Below are positions 19,396 to 27,869 of a stretch of DNA of 44,577 nucleotides, one piece after another. A program made the position numbers and the translations under genes. The notes beneath the pieces were generated by a model. It was not told where the DNA came from and searched no databases. It was given only the letters and a program-made list of their open reading frames with translations. Source of the stretch: Bryobacterales bacterium (GTDB lineage Bacteria; Acidobacteriota; Terriglobia; Bryobacterales; Bryobacteraceae); the NCBI GenBank assembly GCA_025463005.1, contig JAOAPR010000202.1, positions 1-44,577 on the forward strand. The letters run 5' to 3'. Positions within the stretch are counted from its first letter, which is position 1; every line of letters begins with the position of its first letter.

Positions 19396-20532
19396 TCACA
19401 GAAAACCGCGGGCTTGGTCCCATATTTGTTTCAAGAGATCGCCAGCCGGAACCGGTTTGGCCATTGCGGCCGACTGGCCTGCCCATACCTGCATGCGATG
19501 GTAGTCGTGAGCAGCGGCACCGGCTTCTTTCATAGGCGCCGTCAGACCTCGTTGAACCGGATACGGCGCGGGTGGAGGCGCGTCGTGCGACCCAGCCGCG
19601 CGTACAAAGTCGGTGGCGATGGCACGCCCCAGTCGCCCGGTGAAGGCCCTAGTAAGAGTAGTGCCCTCGGGTTCGAGGCACTCGAGGGCATTGGCCCATG
19701 CTGGATGTGTCCTTGCTTCCGGACACCTCAGAAAGACCGTCCCGAGCATCGCCGCGCTCGCACCTAATGTCAAAGCGGCCGCTATGCCGCGACCGTCGCC
19801 GATGCCGCCGGCGGCAATGATCGGGAGGTCGATGACATCGGCAAGTCGCGGGACTAGCGCAAACAGGCCCACACCTTGTCTCTCAGCGGCTGCCTGATCA
19901 AACGCCCCGCGGTGCCCGCCGGCTTCATAGCCCTGCGCGATGATCGCATCCGCGCCAGAATCTCGGGCGATCTTCGCCTCCTCAATCGTTGTGACGGTCG
20001 CGAACCACGCAATACCGCGCTCCTTCAAACGACTTACAAAAGTTCCTGGGAAAACACCCATGATGGACGACACTGCTCTTGGCACAATCTCCAGGAAGGT
20101 CTCACATTGCGCATCGAAGTCCGGCAGGCCCGCAGCATCACCGGCAGCGGTTGGTACTGATGGCCCCCACGTCTCAAGGAACTTTCTTACTCGTTCCTCA
20201 CCATGTGGATCTCGTCGCGATCTAGGATCCGGAATCCACACGTTCAACTGGAAGGGACCGTTACTGTTAGATCTGAACTCCTGAACCCATGAGCGGATGC
20301 CAGCGGGCGGCGTGAGCAGAGCGCCCATCGCCCCCATCCCGCCCGAGTTCGCCACAGCGATCGACAAACTCGAGGGGCACGCACCGGCCATCGGAGCAAG
20401 CATTATGGGGAGCTTGAGTCCGTATTCTTCGCAGAACGAAATGGCGCGATCCAGCGAACCCGGTCTCCCCGCGGAGCGTAATTTGGCGCCGCCCTCGCCC
20501 ATCATGCCCTCAATATAACGCGCACTCGGCAC
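19396..20532 (-). CDS. Nitronate monooxygenase / 2-nitropropane dioxygenase family
   Basis: FMN-dependent TIM-barrel oxygenase, 378 residues; three methionines (M1, M10, M11) could start it. Family motifs are [48 protein letters not shown] with the catalytic histidine, and [19 protein letters not shown] for the FMN phosphate. Such enzymes oxidise toxic alkyl nitronates such as propionate 3-nitronate to keto acids and nitrite. It stands alone between the SRPBCC-like gene and the divergent SDR gene. Confidence 0.88.
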   Translation of the reverse strand: MPSARYIEGMMGEGGAKLRSAGRPGSLDRAISFCEEYGLKLPIMLAPMAGACPSSLSIAVANSGGMGAMGALLTPPAGIRSWVQEFRSNSNGPFQLNVWIPDPRSRRDPHGEERVRKFLETWGPSVPTAAGDAAGLPDFDAQCETFLEIVPRAVSSIMGVFPGTFVSRLKERGIAWFATVTTIEEAKIARDSGADAIIAQGYEAGGHRGAFDQAAAERQGVGLFALVPRLADVIDLPIIAAGGIGDGRGIAAALTLGASAAMLGTVFLRCPEARTHPAWANALECLEPEGTTLTRAFTGRLGRAIATDFVRAAGSHDAPPPAPYPVQRGLTAPMKEAGAAAHDYHRMQVWAGQSAAMAKPVPAGDLLKQIWDQARGFL

Positions 20533-20680
20533 CGACAGAGTTCACCAAATCGCGACCAGAGCCCGCTTGCCGGCTTCGATGGGCAGTTCTACTGATCCGG
20601 CGTTATCGGGCCGGGATTGCGCGACGTTTTTTGAATCGTAGGGCCACGTTTCGCCTTCTTATAGTTGAGAGGAACACGGC

Positions 20681-21421
20681 ATGGCGGCACAGAATCATAA
20701 AGGCAAGATCGCCCTGATTACGGGCGCGAACAAGGGGATTGGGTACGAATTAGCCCGTCAACTCGGTAAAGAAGGCGTTACCGTGCTGATTGCCGCGCGC
20801 AACGCGGAATTGGGAAACGCTGCAGCGGGAAAATTAAAAGCGGACGGCGCCGACACGTACTTCATCGAGCTTGACGTCACGAAGCCCGAGACAATTGCGA
20901 AGGCGGCCCAGACCATTCGAACGCGATACGGCCGGCTCGACATTCTCGTAAACAATGCGGGGGTTGCCGACAGCGGTGACGGACCGCCCAGCACTGCTGA
21001 TCCTGAAGCTGTCCGGCGTGTCCTTGATGTCAACTTTTTCGGCGTCCTGGGTGTTACACAGGCTATGCTGCCGCTCGTGCGGAATTCGGCGGCGGGGCGT
21101 ATTGTGATGATCTCAAGCGGTCTGGGTTCGCTCACCTGGAACGCGGACCGGAAATGGCCTTTCGCCGCCTTCAAGCCGCTTGGTTACAACGGCTCAAAAG
21201 CAATCCTGAACATGATGACGGTACAACTTGCATGGGAACTGCGCGATACCCCGATCAAAGTGAACACCGTCAATCCCGGTTATACCGCGACCGATCTGAA
21301 CGGCAACAGGGGCACGCAAACGCTTGCAGAAGGCGCCGCGGAGGCGTTCCGACAGGCTCTTGCTCCCGATGACGCTCCCACGGGGAGCTTCTTTGAAACA
21401 GGGGGCGTCGTTCCCTGGTGA
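20681..21421 (+). CDS. Short-chain dehydrogenase/reductase (SDR)
   Basis: 246-residue Rossmann oxidoreductase. The cofactor motif TGANKGIG is at residues 14-21, NNAG at 91-94, the catalytic serine in MISSGLGS near 146, and YNGSK (Y169, K173) completes the triad. K18 in the glycine-rich loop and R40 after the second strand favour NADP(H). Carbonyl-reductase-like SDRs of this type act on small aldehydes, ketones or quinones; the substrate is unknown. A GAGAGGAA ribosome site precedes the ATG and a strong terminator follows. Confidence 0.9.
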   Translation: MAAQNHKGKIALITGANKGIGYELARQLGKEGVTVLIAARNAELGNAAAGKLKADGADTYFIELDVTKPETIAKAAQTIRTRYGRLDILVNNAGVADSGDGPPSTADPEAVRRVLDVNFFGVLGVTQAMLPLVRNSAAGRIVMISSGLGSLTWNADRKWPFAAFKPLGYNGSKAILNMMTVQLAWELRDTPIKVNTVNPGYTATDLNGNRGTQTLAEGAAEAFRQALAPDDAPTGSFFETGGVVPW

Positions 21422-21441
21422 CGCCAGTCTAAAATTCCGAT

Positions 21442-21470
21442 ACCAGGAACGAAGTCGTCGTTCCTGGTTT
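21442..21470 (+). terminator. Intrinsic terminator of the SDR gene
   Basis: A perfect 11-bp stem (ACCAGGAACGA / TCGTTCCTGGT) with loop AGTCG is followed by further T residues, 20 bases after the SDR stop. Confidence 0.7.
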
Positions 21471-21597
21471 CCGGCTAGTCGCTGATGTGCTTTTGAGTTT
21501 TACACAAGTCGGCTCATCCTCCCAACTGGAATGGTTGCCCAGACGGAAACTCATTTCCTAACCGATTGCCATCGTACATTTGCGTCGTCGCGAGGGG

Positions 21598-21634
21598 AGG
21601 GGAGCACCGGTATCAGCCTGAGCTGCTCCCCTTT
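21598..21634. terminator. Hairpin at the 3' end of the secreted propeller gene
   Basis: A 9-bp perfect stem (AGGGGAGCA / TGCTCCCCT) with a 17-base loop lies 15 bases beyond the stop of the minus-strand gene ending at 21649. The U-run is weak on both strands, so it may only slow polymerase or protect the mRNA end. Confidence 0.35.
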
Positions 21635-21648
21635 CGCGAGATGCTCGT

Positions 21649-22788
21649 TTAGTTGTCCGGTCCTTCGCCGTTATCCCGGTCGTCGGTAAAGACCAGGACA
21701 CCTACATTGGTGACGGGGAGGAAGATGTGGTTGTTCTCACTGTCTGCTGCAATCGAGTGACTGAACTGGGCAGGTGGTGGCGTGAAATGTCCAGTCCAGG
21801 GCAGGGTACCAATCACGCCATAAGGAGCCACTGCACTGACCACGGGCACGCTGATAAAACCGCCGAAATAAACACGCTCGTCTCCTGGATTGAACCAGAT
21901 CTCGTCGGCGCTAACTCCAGGTACTGTGTGTACGACCGACCCGGTTGCGATGTCGAGGACATCACCGCAGCTCGTCATCAGGCGCTGAGCGGGAATCAGG
22001 GCCAACCCAGCCGGACCGCAGGTGGTCGGGAAGATCCTCGTCACCATTCTCGTTAGGGGATTGATCTCATCGACCTCCCCGCTATTGTGCGCGCTCGTCC
22101 CCGGTACAGCAAGGTAGAAGCGTCTCGTTACTCCATCCCACACAGGTTGTTCGAGGCCATGATTCGTGGCCGGAGAGCCAAAGACCACCTGCGGATAGGA
22201 AAGCTTGCCCAAGACCGTGCGAGTCGTTGTGGAGATAAACGTTATAAAGGGCGTCGCATCTCTATCGTTAGCAATCAGGATGATGTGATCCATGGGGTCG
22301 TAAGCCAATTCATCCGCCCGAGCGGTCCCGCCAGTGCTTACTAATAGAGCGGTGGAGAAGGGGTGGTTCAGGTCGATGATTCTTACGGTGCTGTCGGCGG
22401 CTCCCACCCACAGCTCCCTGGCGCCTTCGTCGTTCTCGTCAGCGTCGTCCGACTTGCGAATCGCGACTACCCCATTTCCTGCGGCGGTTGGAGGGAGGGG
22501 AATGGCGAATAGGAATTTATCGTGTTCGGTGTCAATTACGTCGATCGTCGGGGCGACGGGGGGCGTGGCCTTGGCGTTTCCCCGGTTGGCAAGATAGTAC
22601 CGTCCGCTCTCAGAATCGACCCAACTGATGTCGAAGCCCACCAGGCCTTCCGGGATTGTAATCGTGGTGAGTTGTTTGTAGGGCGCCAGCTTATCCTTGT
22701 CCGAGTCGTCCGCGTATGCGGTTGCAAACAGCGCCAGTAGAGCTGGTAGTGCCAAAAGGGGTAATGCGAACAGTTTCTTTTGCTTCAT
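21649..22788 (-). CDS. Secreted YncE-like beta-propeller protein
   Basis: 379 residues with signal peptide MKQKKLFALPLLALPALLAL ending ATAYA. The body has YncE/40-residue propeller repeats such as RYYLANRGNAK, TIDVIDTEHDKFLFAIPLPP, STVRIIDLNHPF and DEIWFNPGDERVYFGG. The start at 22788 has AAGGAG nine bases upstream; an in-frame upstream start would spoil the signal peptide. The N-terminus is rich in Asp and Lys after cleavage. Function unknown; probably extracytoplasmic binding. Confidence 0.75.
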   Translation of the reverse strand: MKQKKLFALPLLALPALLALFATAYADDSDKDKLAPYKQLTTITIPEGLVGFDISWVDSESGRYYLANRGNAKATPPVAPTIDVIDTEHDKFLFAIPLPPTAAGNGVVAIRKSDDADENDEGARELWVGAADSTVRIIDLNHPFSTALLVSTGGTARADELAYDPMDHIILIANDRDATPFITFISTTTRTVLGKLSYPQVVFGSPATNHGLEQPVWDGVTRRFYLAVPGTSAHNSGEVDEINPLTRMVTRIFPTTCGPAGLALIPAQRLMTSCGDVLDIATGSVVHTVPGVSADEIWFNPGDERVYFGGFISVPVVSAVAPYGVIGTLPWTGHFTPPPAQFSHSIAADSENNHIFLPVTNVGVLVFTDDRDNGEGPDN

Positions 22789-23129
22789 GGCAAATGTCTC
22801 CTTATCTATTTCTAGCGAGATAACACAGACTGCCGTTGGTTGAAAAAGAGGTCGTTCTGAAACCAACTGGATCTGTTTGTACAGTACCGTCCCCGATGAT
22901 GTGTAGCCGACTAAAACGTTTCACTCCGACTGGGAATTTTGGGAAAGGGCGATAACACGGCCGAAACCGTATAAAGAGTCCATAAGGATTTTATAAACAC
23001 TTCAGTCCGCCGGGCATTTTCACTTGACGCAAAACGTCGGACGCTCGCTCTCGCCGAGCGCAACCGCAATTCTCACAGCGGGGCAGAGCTAGAATAGTGA
23101 TCGAAGAAGCGCTTATAGGGAGAATCGGA
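22789..23129. promoter_or_regulatory. Divergent intergenic region
   Basis: This 341-base region separates the secreted propeller gene (leftward) from the secreted hypothetical gene (rightward) and must hold both promoters. A TAGAAT at 23090-23095 is a candidate -10 for the rightward gene. No gene was found inside. Confidence 0.4.
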
Positions 23130-23846
23130 ATGAAAACCGTTATCTCAATGGCATTCGTGCTTGCGTGCGCCTTCTCCTTGGACGCGCAAATCACTACGAC
23201 GCTTAACGGCGGTCAGGTCAGAATCAAGAACAATTCTTCGACCGACTTGGTGGCATTTGTGGTGGCCATGAAGAGAGTAGCGCGGACCAGCGATATTGGG
23301 CCGACTACTGCCAATCGACCGAATATTGTCTATTCTGACCCCCTGATTGAGACGACGGAGACGCCGCTTTTGGCGAACCAGGAGCGCATTGTTCAACCTC
23401 TGACCCCAAGTGCTTTTTCAATTGAGCAACCAATTCTGACTGCTGGAGTCTTTGCTGACGGCTCCATCGTGGGCGACGCGGGCTTACTTACCAGGCTGAT
23501 GTTGCGTAGAAGTAACATGCTAATCTCGGTCGAAACCGCTTTGGAAGCGCTATCCGATGCGGGACGACATAATGTGCCTAGGGATCAGCTAGTCGCACAG
23601 TTTAAGAAAATGGCAGACTTCGTGAGCCGTAGGTATCTTCTTCAAGAGCAGAAGATAGGGCTCGGCATATATCAACCGATCATCGGTAAATTGATAAAGT
23701 TGCCGGAGATGAAGGATGGGTCGCCGTTCCCTCCGGCTGGTTTCGTGGAGCAGGAAACGGCAGTCCTGAGACAGCGTCGCATTGCACTGCTAGACTCGCT
23801 ACCCAGCTTATTCACTTTGGCTGATGAACCCCTCATTTCAAAGTAG
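23130..23846 (+). CDS. Secreted hypothetical protein
   Basis: 238 residues with signal peptide MKTVISMAFVLACAFSLDAQ, followed by a region QVRIKNNSSTDLVAFVVAMK that reads like a beta-sandwich strand pair. The C-terminal half is helical and charged. I do not recognise a family. The start at 23130 is preferred for the signal peptide and a GGGAGAATC site; an upstream GTG exists. It ends 80 bases before the PepSY gene on the same strand. Confidence 0.6.
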   Translation: MKTVISMAFVLACAFSLDAQITTTLNGGQVRIKNNSSTDLVAFVVAMKRVARTSDIGPTTANRPNIVYSDPLIETTETPLLANQERIVQPLTPSAFSIEQPILTAGVFADGSIVGDAGLLTRLMLRRSNMLISVETALEALSDAGRHNVPRDQLVAQFKKMADFVSRRYLLQEQKIGLGIYQPIIGKLIKLPEMKDGSPFPPAGFVEQETAVLRQRRIALLDSLPSLFTLADEPLISK

Positions 23847-23926
23847 CCACTGCCGTGGGTTATCCTGGCTGCCATGAAACGTCTTGCAGTCGTGATGCCG
23901 ATGGCGTTCCTGCCGGCGACGATGTG

Positions 23927-24913
23927 ATGACGTATTGGCAACGATGGACTCGGAAACCGCAGACTGTGTGGTTGCGTAAGGCGATCTTCCAACTTCACCT
24001 ATGGAGCGGGATCGGTCTCGGCCTATACGTGCTCCTAGTCAGCGTGACCGGCAGCATTCTGGTCTACCGTAATGAGCTCTACAGGGCAGCGACCCACGAT
24101 CCTATCATCGTGACTGAGTCGGGTCCACGGTTAACCGATGATCAATTAAAGGGTGCCGCAACACAGGCGTATCCGGGATACACGGTCCTCAGCTTCAGTC
24201 TCGTGCAGAGTCCCGGTCAAGCCGTCAGCATTACCCTCAAGGCCGGCAGCAAACTTAAAAATCGCTTCTTCAATCCGTACACGGGAGCAGATCTGGGCGA
24301 TGCGGTGCCGTTGGGCATCCGGCTGGTTTCCAAACTTATCGAGTTACACGATGATTTGCTCGCCGGGAAAACGGGTCGCATGGTCAATGGCGCCGGCGCG
24401 CTCCTGCTTGTAGTCATCGCATTCACGGGAATGGTCGTTTGGTGGCCGGGGGTTAAGACCTGGCGACAAGGTCTTACCGTTCAAAGGAACGTGGGGTGGC
24501 AACGCTTTACCTGGGATTTGCACAAGGCGATCGGCTTCTGGACCCTTGGATTCACCTTGGTGTTCGCGGTGAGCGGCGCCTATCTCGGCAACCCTCAGGC
24601 GTTTCAAGACCTGGCCGACCGAATCGAGCCTCTTACTGACGCCAACGCCAGAACGCGTATCGTAGACCAAGTTATTTATTGGCTCGCCTATTTGCATTTC
24701 GGCCGCATTAACGGCATAGGGATTCCTTGTAGCGGCCCCGGATTCTGCGACTCGACGACGAAGTTGATTTGGGCCGTGTTCGGACTCGCGCCCGCCGGCA
24801 TGGTCGTAACCGGTGCCGTGATGTGGTGGAACCGGGTGGTCCGAAAGAAGCCAGGACGAATCTCTCGGCACTCGCCCGTGCGAGCAAGGACGAAAGAACT
24901 TCCCTTACGTTGA
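23927..24913 (+). CDS. PepSY-associated transmembrane protein
   Basis: 328 residues. The N-terminal segment FQLHLWSGIGLGLYVLLVSV followed by GSILVYRNEL is the hallmark of PepSY_TM proteins. A PepSY-like globular stretch, two central membrane segments (LLLVVIAFTGMVVWWPG and DLHKAIGFWTLGFTLVFAVS) and a C-terminal membrane segment ending MWWNRVVRKKPGR follow. Family members are often linked to iron uptake or periplasmic reductases. The start ATG 23927 is chosen because the upstream in-frame extension is not membrane-like. It is the last chromosomal-style gene before the tRNA fragment. Confidence 0.8.
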   Translation: MTYWQRWTRKPQTVWLRKAIFQLHLWSGIGLGLYVLLVSVTGSILVYRNELYRAATHDPIIVTESGPRLTDDQLKGAATQAYPGYTVLSFSLVQSPGQAVSITLKAGSKLKNRFFNPYTGADLGDAVPLGIRLVSKLIELHDDLLAGKTGRMVNGAGALLLVVIAFTGMVVWWPGVKTWRQGLTVQRNVGWQRFTWDLHKAIGFWTLGFTLVFAVSGAYLGNPQAFQDLADRIEPLTDANARTRIVDQVIYWLAYLHFGRINGIGIPCSGPGFCDSTTKLIWAVFGLAPAGMVVTGAVMWWNRVVRKKPGRISRHSPVRARTKELPLR

Positions 24914-25032
24914 ATGGCAATAGACGGTTCAACCTTTGCAACGGGTGTCGCGTAGATCTTGAGAGCGTTAATGATGCCCCGGAGTACCGCCCAGGAGTGC
25001 GCCGTTAGACGCACAATCCTTTTTATTTTGAG

Positions 25033-25077
25033 TGGTGAGCGCGGAAGGAATCGAACCTTCAACCTACTGATTAAGAG
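25033..25077 (-). other. 3' half of tRNA-Lys(CTT): putative attachment site
   Basis: On the minus strand this reads from the anticodon loop CTCTTAA (anticodon CTT), through the 3' anticodon stem TCAGT, variable loop AGGTT, a perfect T-arm GAAGG-TTCGATT-CCTTC, acceptor half CGCGCTC, A and CCA. On its 5' side TGCGT cannot pair with TCAGT, and no D-arm or 5' acceptor follows, so it is a fragment cut exactly at the anticodon loop. That is the usual crossover point of tyrosine integrases. The geometry puts the inserted element to the right, with the intact tRNA-Lys at its far end beyond this window (inference). Confidence 0.75.
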
Positions 25078-25175
25078 ACGCAGAAATCAGCGCCTGCAAC
25101 TATCAATGAAATCAACGTATCTTCCTCTGCGGCAAGGGGATCCGCTCTAAAGACGTTGCTGCCCATTACTCTGCA

Positions 25176-25494
25176 TTAACGGGCATTTCTGGCTCTGACT
25201 GCTAAAGTTCCCGCTAAAGTGGAACCGCGCTTCCATCGGCGCCACCGTGCCAGTCTATCCCTTAGCGCGGCGATGCAGGTGCCCGCGTTTAGACGCGGGC
25301 CGGGATAGCCGCAACGTCGGCAGAGATCAGCGGGGACTACATCTTGATCGTCGCTGCCAGCCGCTGCAGAGCTTGGCCGACAGTCCGCGACGGCAAGGAG
25401 GATACGGCAGGGGCATGCCCGCAGCCGCGGCGGGCTTGTTGCGCTTCCACTGGGTCGAACGCGAAGGAAGAACAGCCGGCGCCGGTGCGCTCAT
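25176..25494 (-). pseudogene. Remnant of a CxxCG zinc-ribbon family protein (copy 1)
   Basis: One minus-strand frame gives DLCRRCGYPGPRLNAGTCIA followed by ALRDRLARWRRW and a stop at 25176. A start-like ATG at 25494 (MSAPAPAVLPSRSTQW) lies in another frame, so at least one shift separates N- and C-terminal parts. The CxRCGYPGPR..AG.CI.ALRDRLA pattern recurs at 27.5 and 36.4 kb, and the matching stretch shows mainly synonymous differences from the 27.5 kb copy, so it was coding. It lies next to the attachment-site fragment. Confidence 0.4.
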
Positions 25495-25538
25495 GGCGTC
25501 AGGATATCAGGGGCGGAACATTTCAGCAATCCGCCGTT

Positions 25539-25832
25539 CTAACTGAACAGCTTCCTGGATGCGTCTGGCCACCCATAATTCACGGTCCCGCGATTACCGG
25601 GATTTCCAGGATTACCCGAATTTCCAGGATTCCCAGGGTTGCCAATGTTGCCAGGGTTGCCCATACCCATATCGACAATCATGTCGCGATGAAGCTCTCC
25701 TACATACTCGCCTGAAAGTGTGTGTACGTGACTTCCGCGAATCTGCCCGACGGCCTGACCGGACATTTCGTGGATGTAGTTCCCCAACACGTAGCCGACA
25801 GCGCTTCCGCCAGCCTCGTAAATGTACTTCAT
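25539..25832 (-). CDS. 4-fold beta-flower domain protein with Gly-Asn-Pro repeat tail
   Basis: 97 residues. The first 55 form four short strand repeats (KYIYEAGGSAVGYVLG, NYIHEMSGQAVGQIRG, SHVHTLSGEYVGELHR), the pattern of the 4-fold beta-flower family. Residues from about 56 to 80 are a collagen-like tract of NPG/NxG triplets beginning GNPGNIGNPGNPGNSG. The tail ends in ASRKLFS. GGGGAGGAA before the ATG is an excellent ribosome site. It is the last of three minus-strand genes (26394 to 25539). Function unknown. Confidence 0.75.
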   Translation of the reverse strand: MKYIYEAGGSAVGYVLGNYIHEMSGQAVGQIRGSHVHTLSGEYVGELHRDMIVDMGMGNPGNIGNPGNPGNSGNPGNPGNRGTVNYGWPDASRKLFS

Positions 25833-25862
25833 GTATTATTCCTCCCCTAAGGCTCGGTTCGG

Positions 25863-26126
25863 TCAATGCTTTCCAATGAGACCCCTGAGCCACGGCGCGA
25901 AATATGGCCACGCAGTGGCGAGGGCGTTAAGCATTCCCACGAAAAGAGCGGCGATAGCGATTTTACGCGTGGAACTGGTCTCGGCGAGTCCTTCGTTCCT
26001 CAGTCTAATTTTTAACTCGCCCTGTAGTAAATCATGGGTTACCGAGCCCGGTGGAATACCAGCAAGGCGATCTAGAATTTCGTCCGTAGTCAGCTTCTTA
26101 AGCGCCTCGCGCGAGAGGTCCGACAT
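25863..26126 (-). CDS. Small membrane-anchored hypothetical protein
   Basis: 87 residues: an acidic/helical N-terminus (MSDLSREALKKLTTDEILDR) and one C-terminal hydrophobic helix (IAIAALFVGMLNALATAWPY). The start at 26126 has a GAGGG site and lies four bases after the upstream gene's stop; the frame is open further upstream but that part is a shadow. Probably inner-membrane anchored. Not recognised. Confidence 0.6.
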   Translation of the reverse strand: MSDLSREALKKLTTDEILDRLAGIPPGSVTHDLLQGELKIRLRNEGLAETSSTRKIAIAALFVGMLNALATAWPYFAPWLRGLIGKH

Positions 26127-26130
26127 GCCC

Positions 26131-26394
26131 TCAGTTCCCCTGCACTTCCGGCGTCGCTTTCGATGTGCGCAGTTCCGCAGCGCCGAGAATACTTCGGAGG
26201 GCTGATAGATAGTCCTGATCAATCGCGATCGTTATCTCGGCAGCGTATTCGACGCCCTGATGCTGCTGCTTGTTAGCCGCGACACCTTGTCTGATGGCCT
26301 CCATGAGCCATGGCCAACGCGGATCCTCAAGTTTCCTAATCTTCTGTTCGCACTCAGCAATTGATTCTTGGAGCGGCGATTGGTTGGGACTCAT
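26131..26394 (-). CDS. Small hypothetical protein
   Basis: 87 residues, soluble and mostly helical: SIAECEQKIRKLEDPRWPWL, then a Gln/Glu-rich stretch and a C-terminus ending TPEVQGN. Tightly spaced with the next gene (four bases), so the two are probably one operon with the beta-flower gene. No known family recognised. Confidence 0.55.
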   Translation of the reverse strand: MSPNQSPLQESIAECEQKIRKLEDPRWPWLMEAIRQGVAANKQQHQGVEYAAEITIAIDQDYLSALRSILGAAELRTSKATPEVQGN

Positions 26395-26418
26395 TTGGTT
26401 CTTCCCCCTGCACCAGCT

Positions 26419-26615
26419 TCACGGTCTACAAACCGGCGCGCTCGTCTTATCCTTAAGCTTCCTCGGCAGTCGGCCGCTGCATGTTTGCCGGGGCATGGGC
26501 GCCGATTCGATCGTCCTCATGGTGTTCTGATTCCGGCGTGCGTACTCTCGCGGTAGCGCCTCCCCTTGAAAAGGAACTCGTACCAGTAGGCGTCGCCGCG
26601 TGTGTAAATGGCCAT
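26419..26615 (-). pseudogene. N-terminal remnant of a tyrosine integrase
   Basis: From ATG 26615 the minus strand reads MAIYTRGDAYWYEFLFKGRR then YRESTHAG, matching the arm-binding N-terminus of phage-type tyrosine recombinases (MAxYxRGxxWWYxFxxxGxxxRESTxxxN). A one-base shift near 26533 carries it into NQNTMRTIESA, again integrase-like, after which similarity ends. The catalytic domain is absent. It lies 1.5 kb from the tRNA fragment, so it may be the dead integrase of the element that used that site. Confidence 0.55.
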
Positions 26616-26642
26616 CAGTTCTACCTGTAATTCTTCCCACCA

Positions 26643-27038
26643 CTAAGCCGATTCAGGGAGTCCTATTTGCAAGAAAACTTCCTTGAGCCACTGTACGCCG
26701 TCCATCGGCATCCCCTCCGCTGGCTTTTTCACGGCTGCGTCAGCACCGAGCAAAATAGCAGCATCCAGAACCTTTTCACGCCCTGCTGAAATAGCTATGA
26801 TTTTGAGATTGGTCCTGTTTTCGCACAACCGGCGGATTAACTCAAAACCGCTGACGAGCGGCATAAATACGTCAATGATAGCGAGTGAGATGTCCAGCCG
26901 ATGTTGATTCAGTAGCTCCATGGCCGCTTTCCCGTCTCTCGCGCCAAGGACCAAATAGCCACGATCCAAAAGAATTTTGGTTAGGTGAGAGATAAACTCA
27001 GGATCGTCATCCGCGATCAATACAAGACCTTGGCTCAT
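26643..27038 (-). CDS. Stand-alone response-regulator receiver protein
   Basis: 131 residues, CheY-like, with no output domain. The acidic pocket is D10-D12 in LIADDDPEF, the phosphoacceptor D56 in IIDVFMP, the switch serine S84 in IAISAG and the lysine in AAVKKPAEG. No histidine kinase is nearby. It is an orphan receiver inside the putative island and could act by phospho-dependent protein contact. Confidence 0.85.
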   Translation of the reverse strand: MSQGLVLIADDDPEFISHLTKILLDRGYLVLGARDGKAAMELLNQHRLDISLAIIDVFMPLVSGFELIRRLCENRTNLKIIAISAGREKVLDAAILLGADAAVKKPAEGMPMDGVQWLKEVFLQIGLPESA

Positions 27039-27295
27039 TTAATCTCGGCTCCGCGCCACCGCGCCATCATAGGGATCAGCATATCACCTAGTGTTGGAAC
27101 CTTCGGCGATGCGTAACCTTGCTATTCCAGGACCGTATTCTCTGTACGCGCGGTGAGAAACAGCCGGGCGTCCTCAATGCCCCCCCCAACGCTGGCCGAA
27201 GAGATGCTCAGGCTGCACGGCTATCGTCGTTTTGAATCATTGTACTTGGAACGGTAGCCGGCTAAATTCAGCTCCGGCGCGTGAAAGAGCCAGAA

Positions 27296-27391
27296 TCACG
27301 CTTCCTTCCTCGCTTTGGCCTTCGCGCTGCGCACCTTGGCTGATGCAGCCGCGGAAACGGAGAGCGTCCAATGAAATGCTGGCGCCTAAGG
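27296..27391 (-). pseudogene. Remnant of the C-terminus of the 35.2 kb ART-like protein family
   Basis: After a stop codon, one minus-strand frame reads APAFHWTLSVSAAASAKVRS and AKAKARKEA then stop. The end of the gene at 35204-36035 reads VLAFWRASSSAKVRSAKAKA and KRKDAS then stop. The shared SAKVRSAKAKA tail and the aligned F-W residues point to a lost paralog whose body is gone. Short and basic, so similarity by composition cannot be excluded. Confidence 0.35.
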
Positions 27392-27500
27392 GGTGCCCAT
27401 GTGACTGGCACGTTTGTGGTTGCGGGTTAGCGGCTTCACTCATTTGGTCAGGAACCATGAAATCGAATCGTTTCCGGCGAGGACGCCCTGACGGTGCGCT

Positions 27501-27756
27501 CTACTCCGACCGAGCCTGCCGATCCCCCAGCCCGGCGATGTATGCGCCGGCGTCCCGACGTGGACCTGGATATCCGCACCTGGAAGCACTGCTTCGACGG
27601 GATCCCGTCGCCCGGCCGCGATTCGGGAATCGTCGATCGGTGCGAGCGCCGGCGGTCAGAACGCTCGGCTTCGCCTTCGATGGCATGATCGGCGCACATA
27701 CGCGCGGCGCTGCCGATCATGCTGGAATCCGCGAACCTGGCCACGGCTGGGATCAT
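27501..27756 (-). pseudogene. Zinc-ribbon family protein (copy 2), frameshifted
   Basis: From ATG 27756: VARFADSSMIGSAARMCADH, then a basic linker to SKQCFQ, where the frame changes; the next frame continues CGYPGPRRDAGAYIAGLGDR and stops at 27501. Removing one G from CAGGTGC near 27580 gives C-F-Q-C-G, restoring a CxxCG motif. The N-terminus matches copy 3 (VATFADSSMMGCAVSLCADR at 36.4 kb) in both DNA and protein. Function unknown; zinc binding is inferred from the cysteines. Confidence 0.55.
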
Positions 27757-27869
27757 CGTATCACCCGTTGGAACGTATCAGCAACGAAAGCGTTGCGGCG
27801 GAAGGAACCAGAGGGTCGGGCCTTGCTTACGATTACCGACGTGGTCGAGACCGAGCCAGCGCGGCAGGA

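Noticed and set aside
25077-25130. A complete tRNA gene extending right from the fragment
   Set aside because: The bases 5' of the anticodon loop do not pair with the 3' stem, and no D-arm or acceptor strand is present.
25539-25640. Gly-Asn-Pro DNA repeats as a CRISPR array
   Set aside because: The units are about nine bases with no unique spacers and encode a collagen-like tail in frame.
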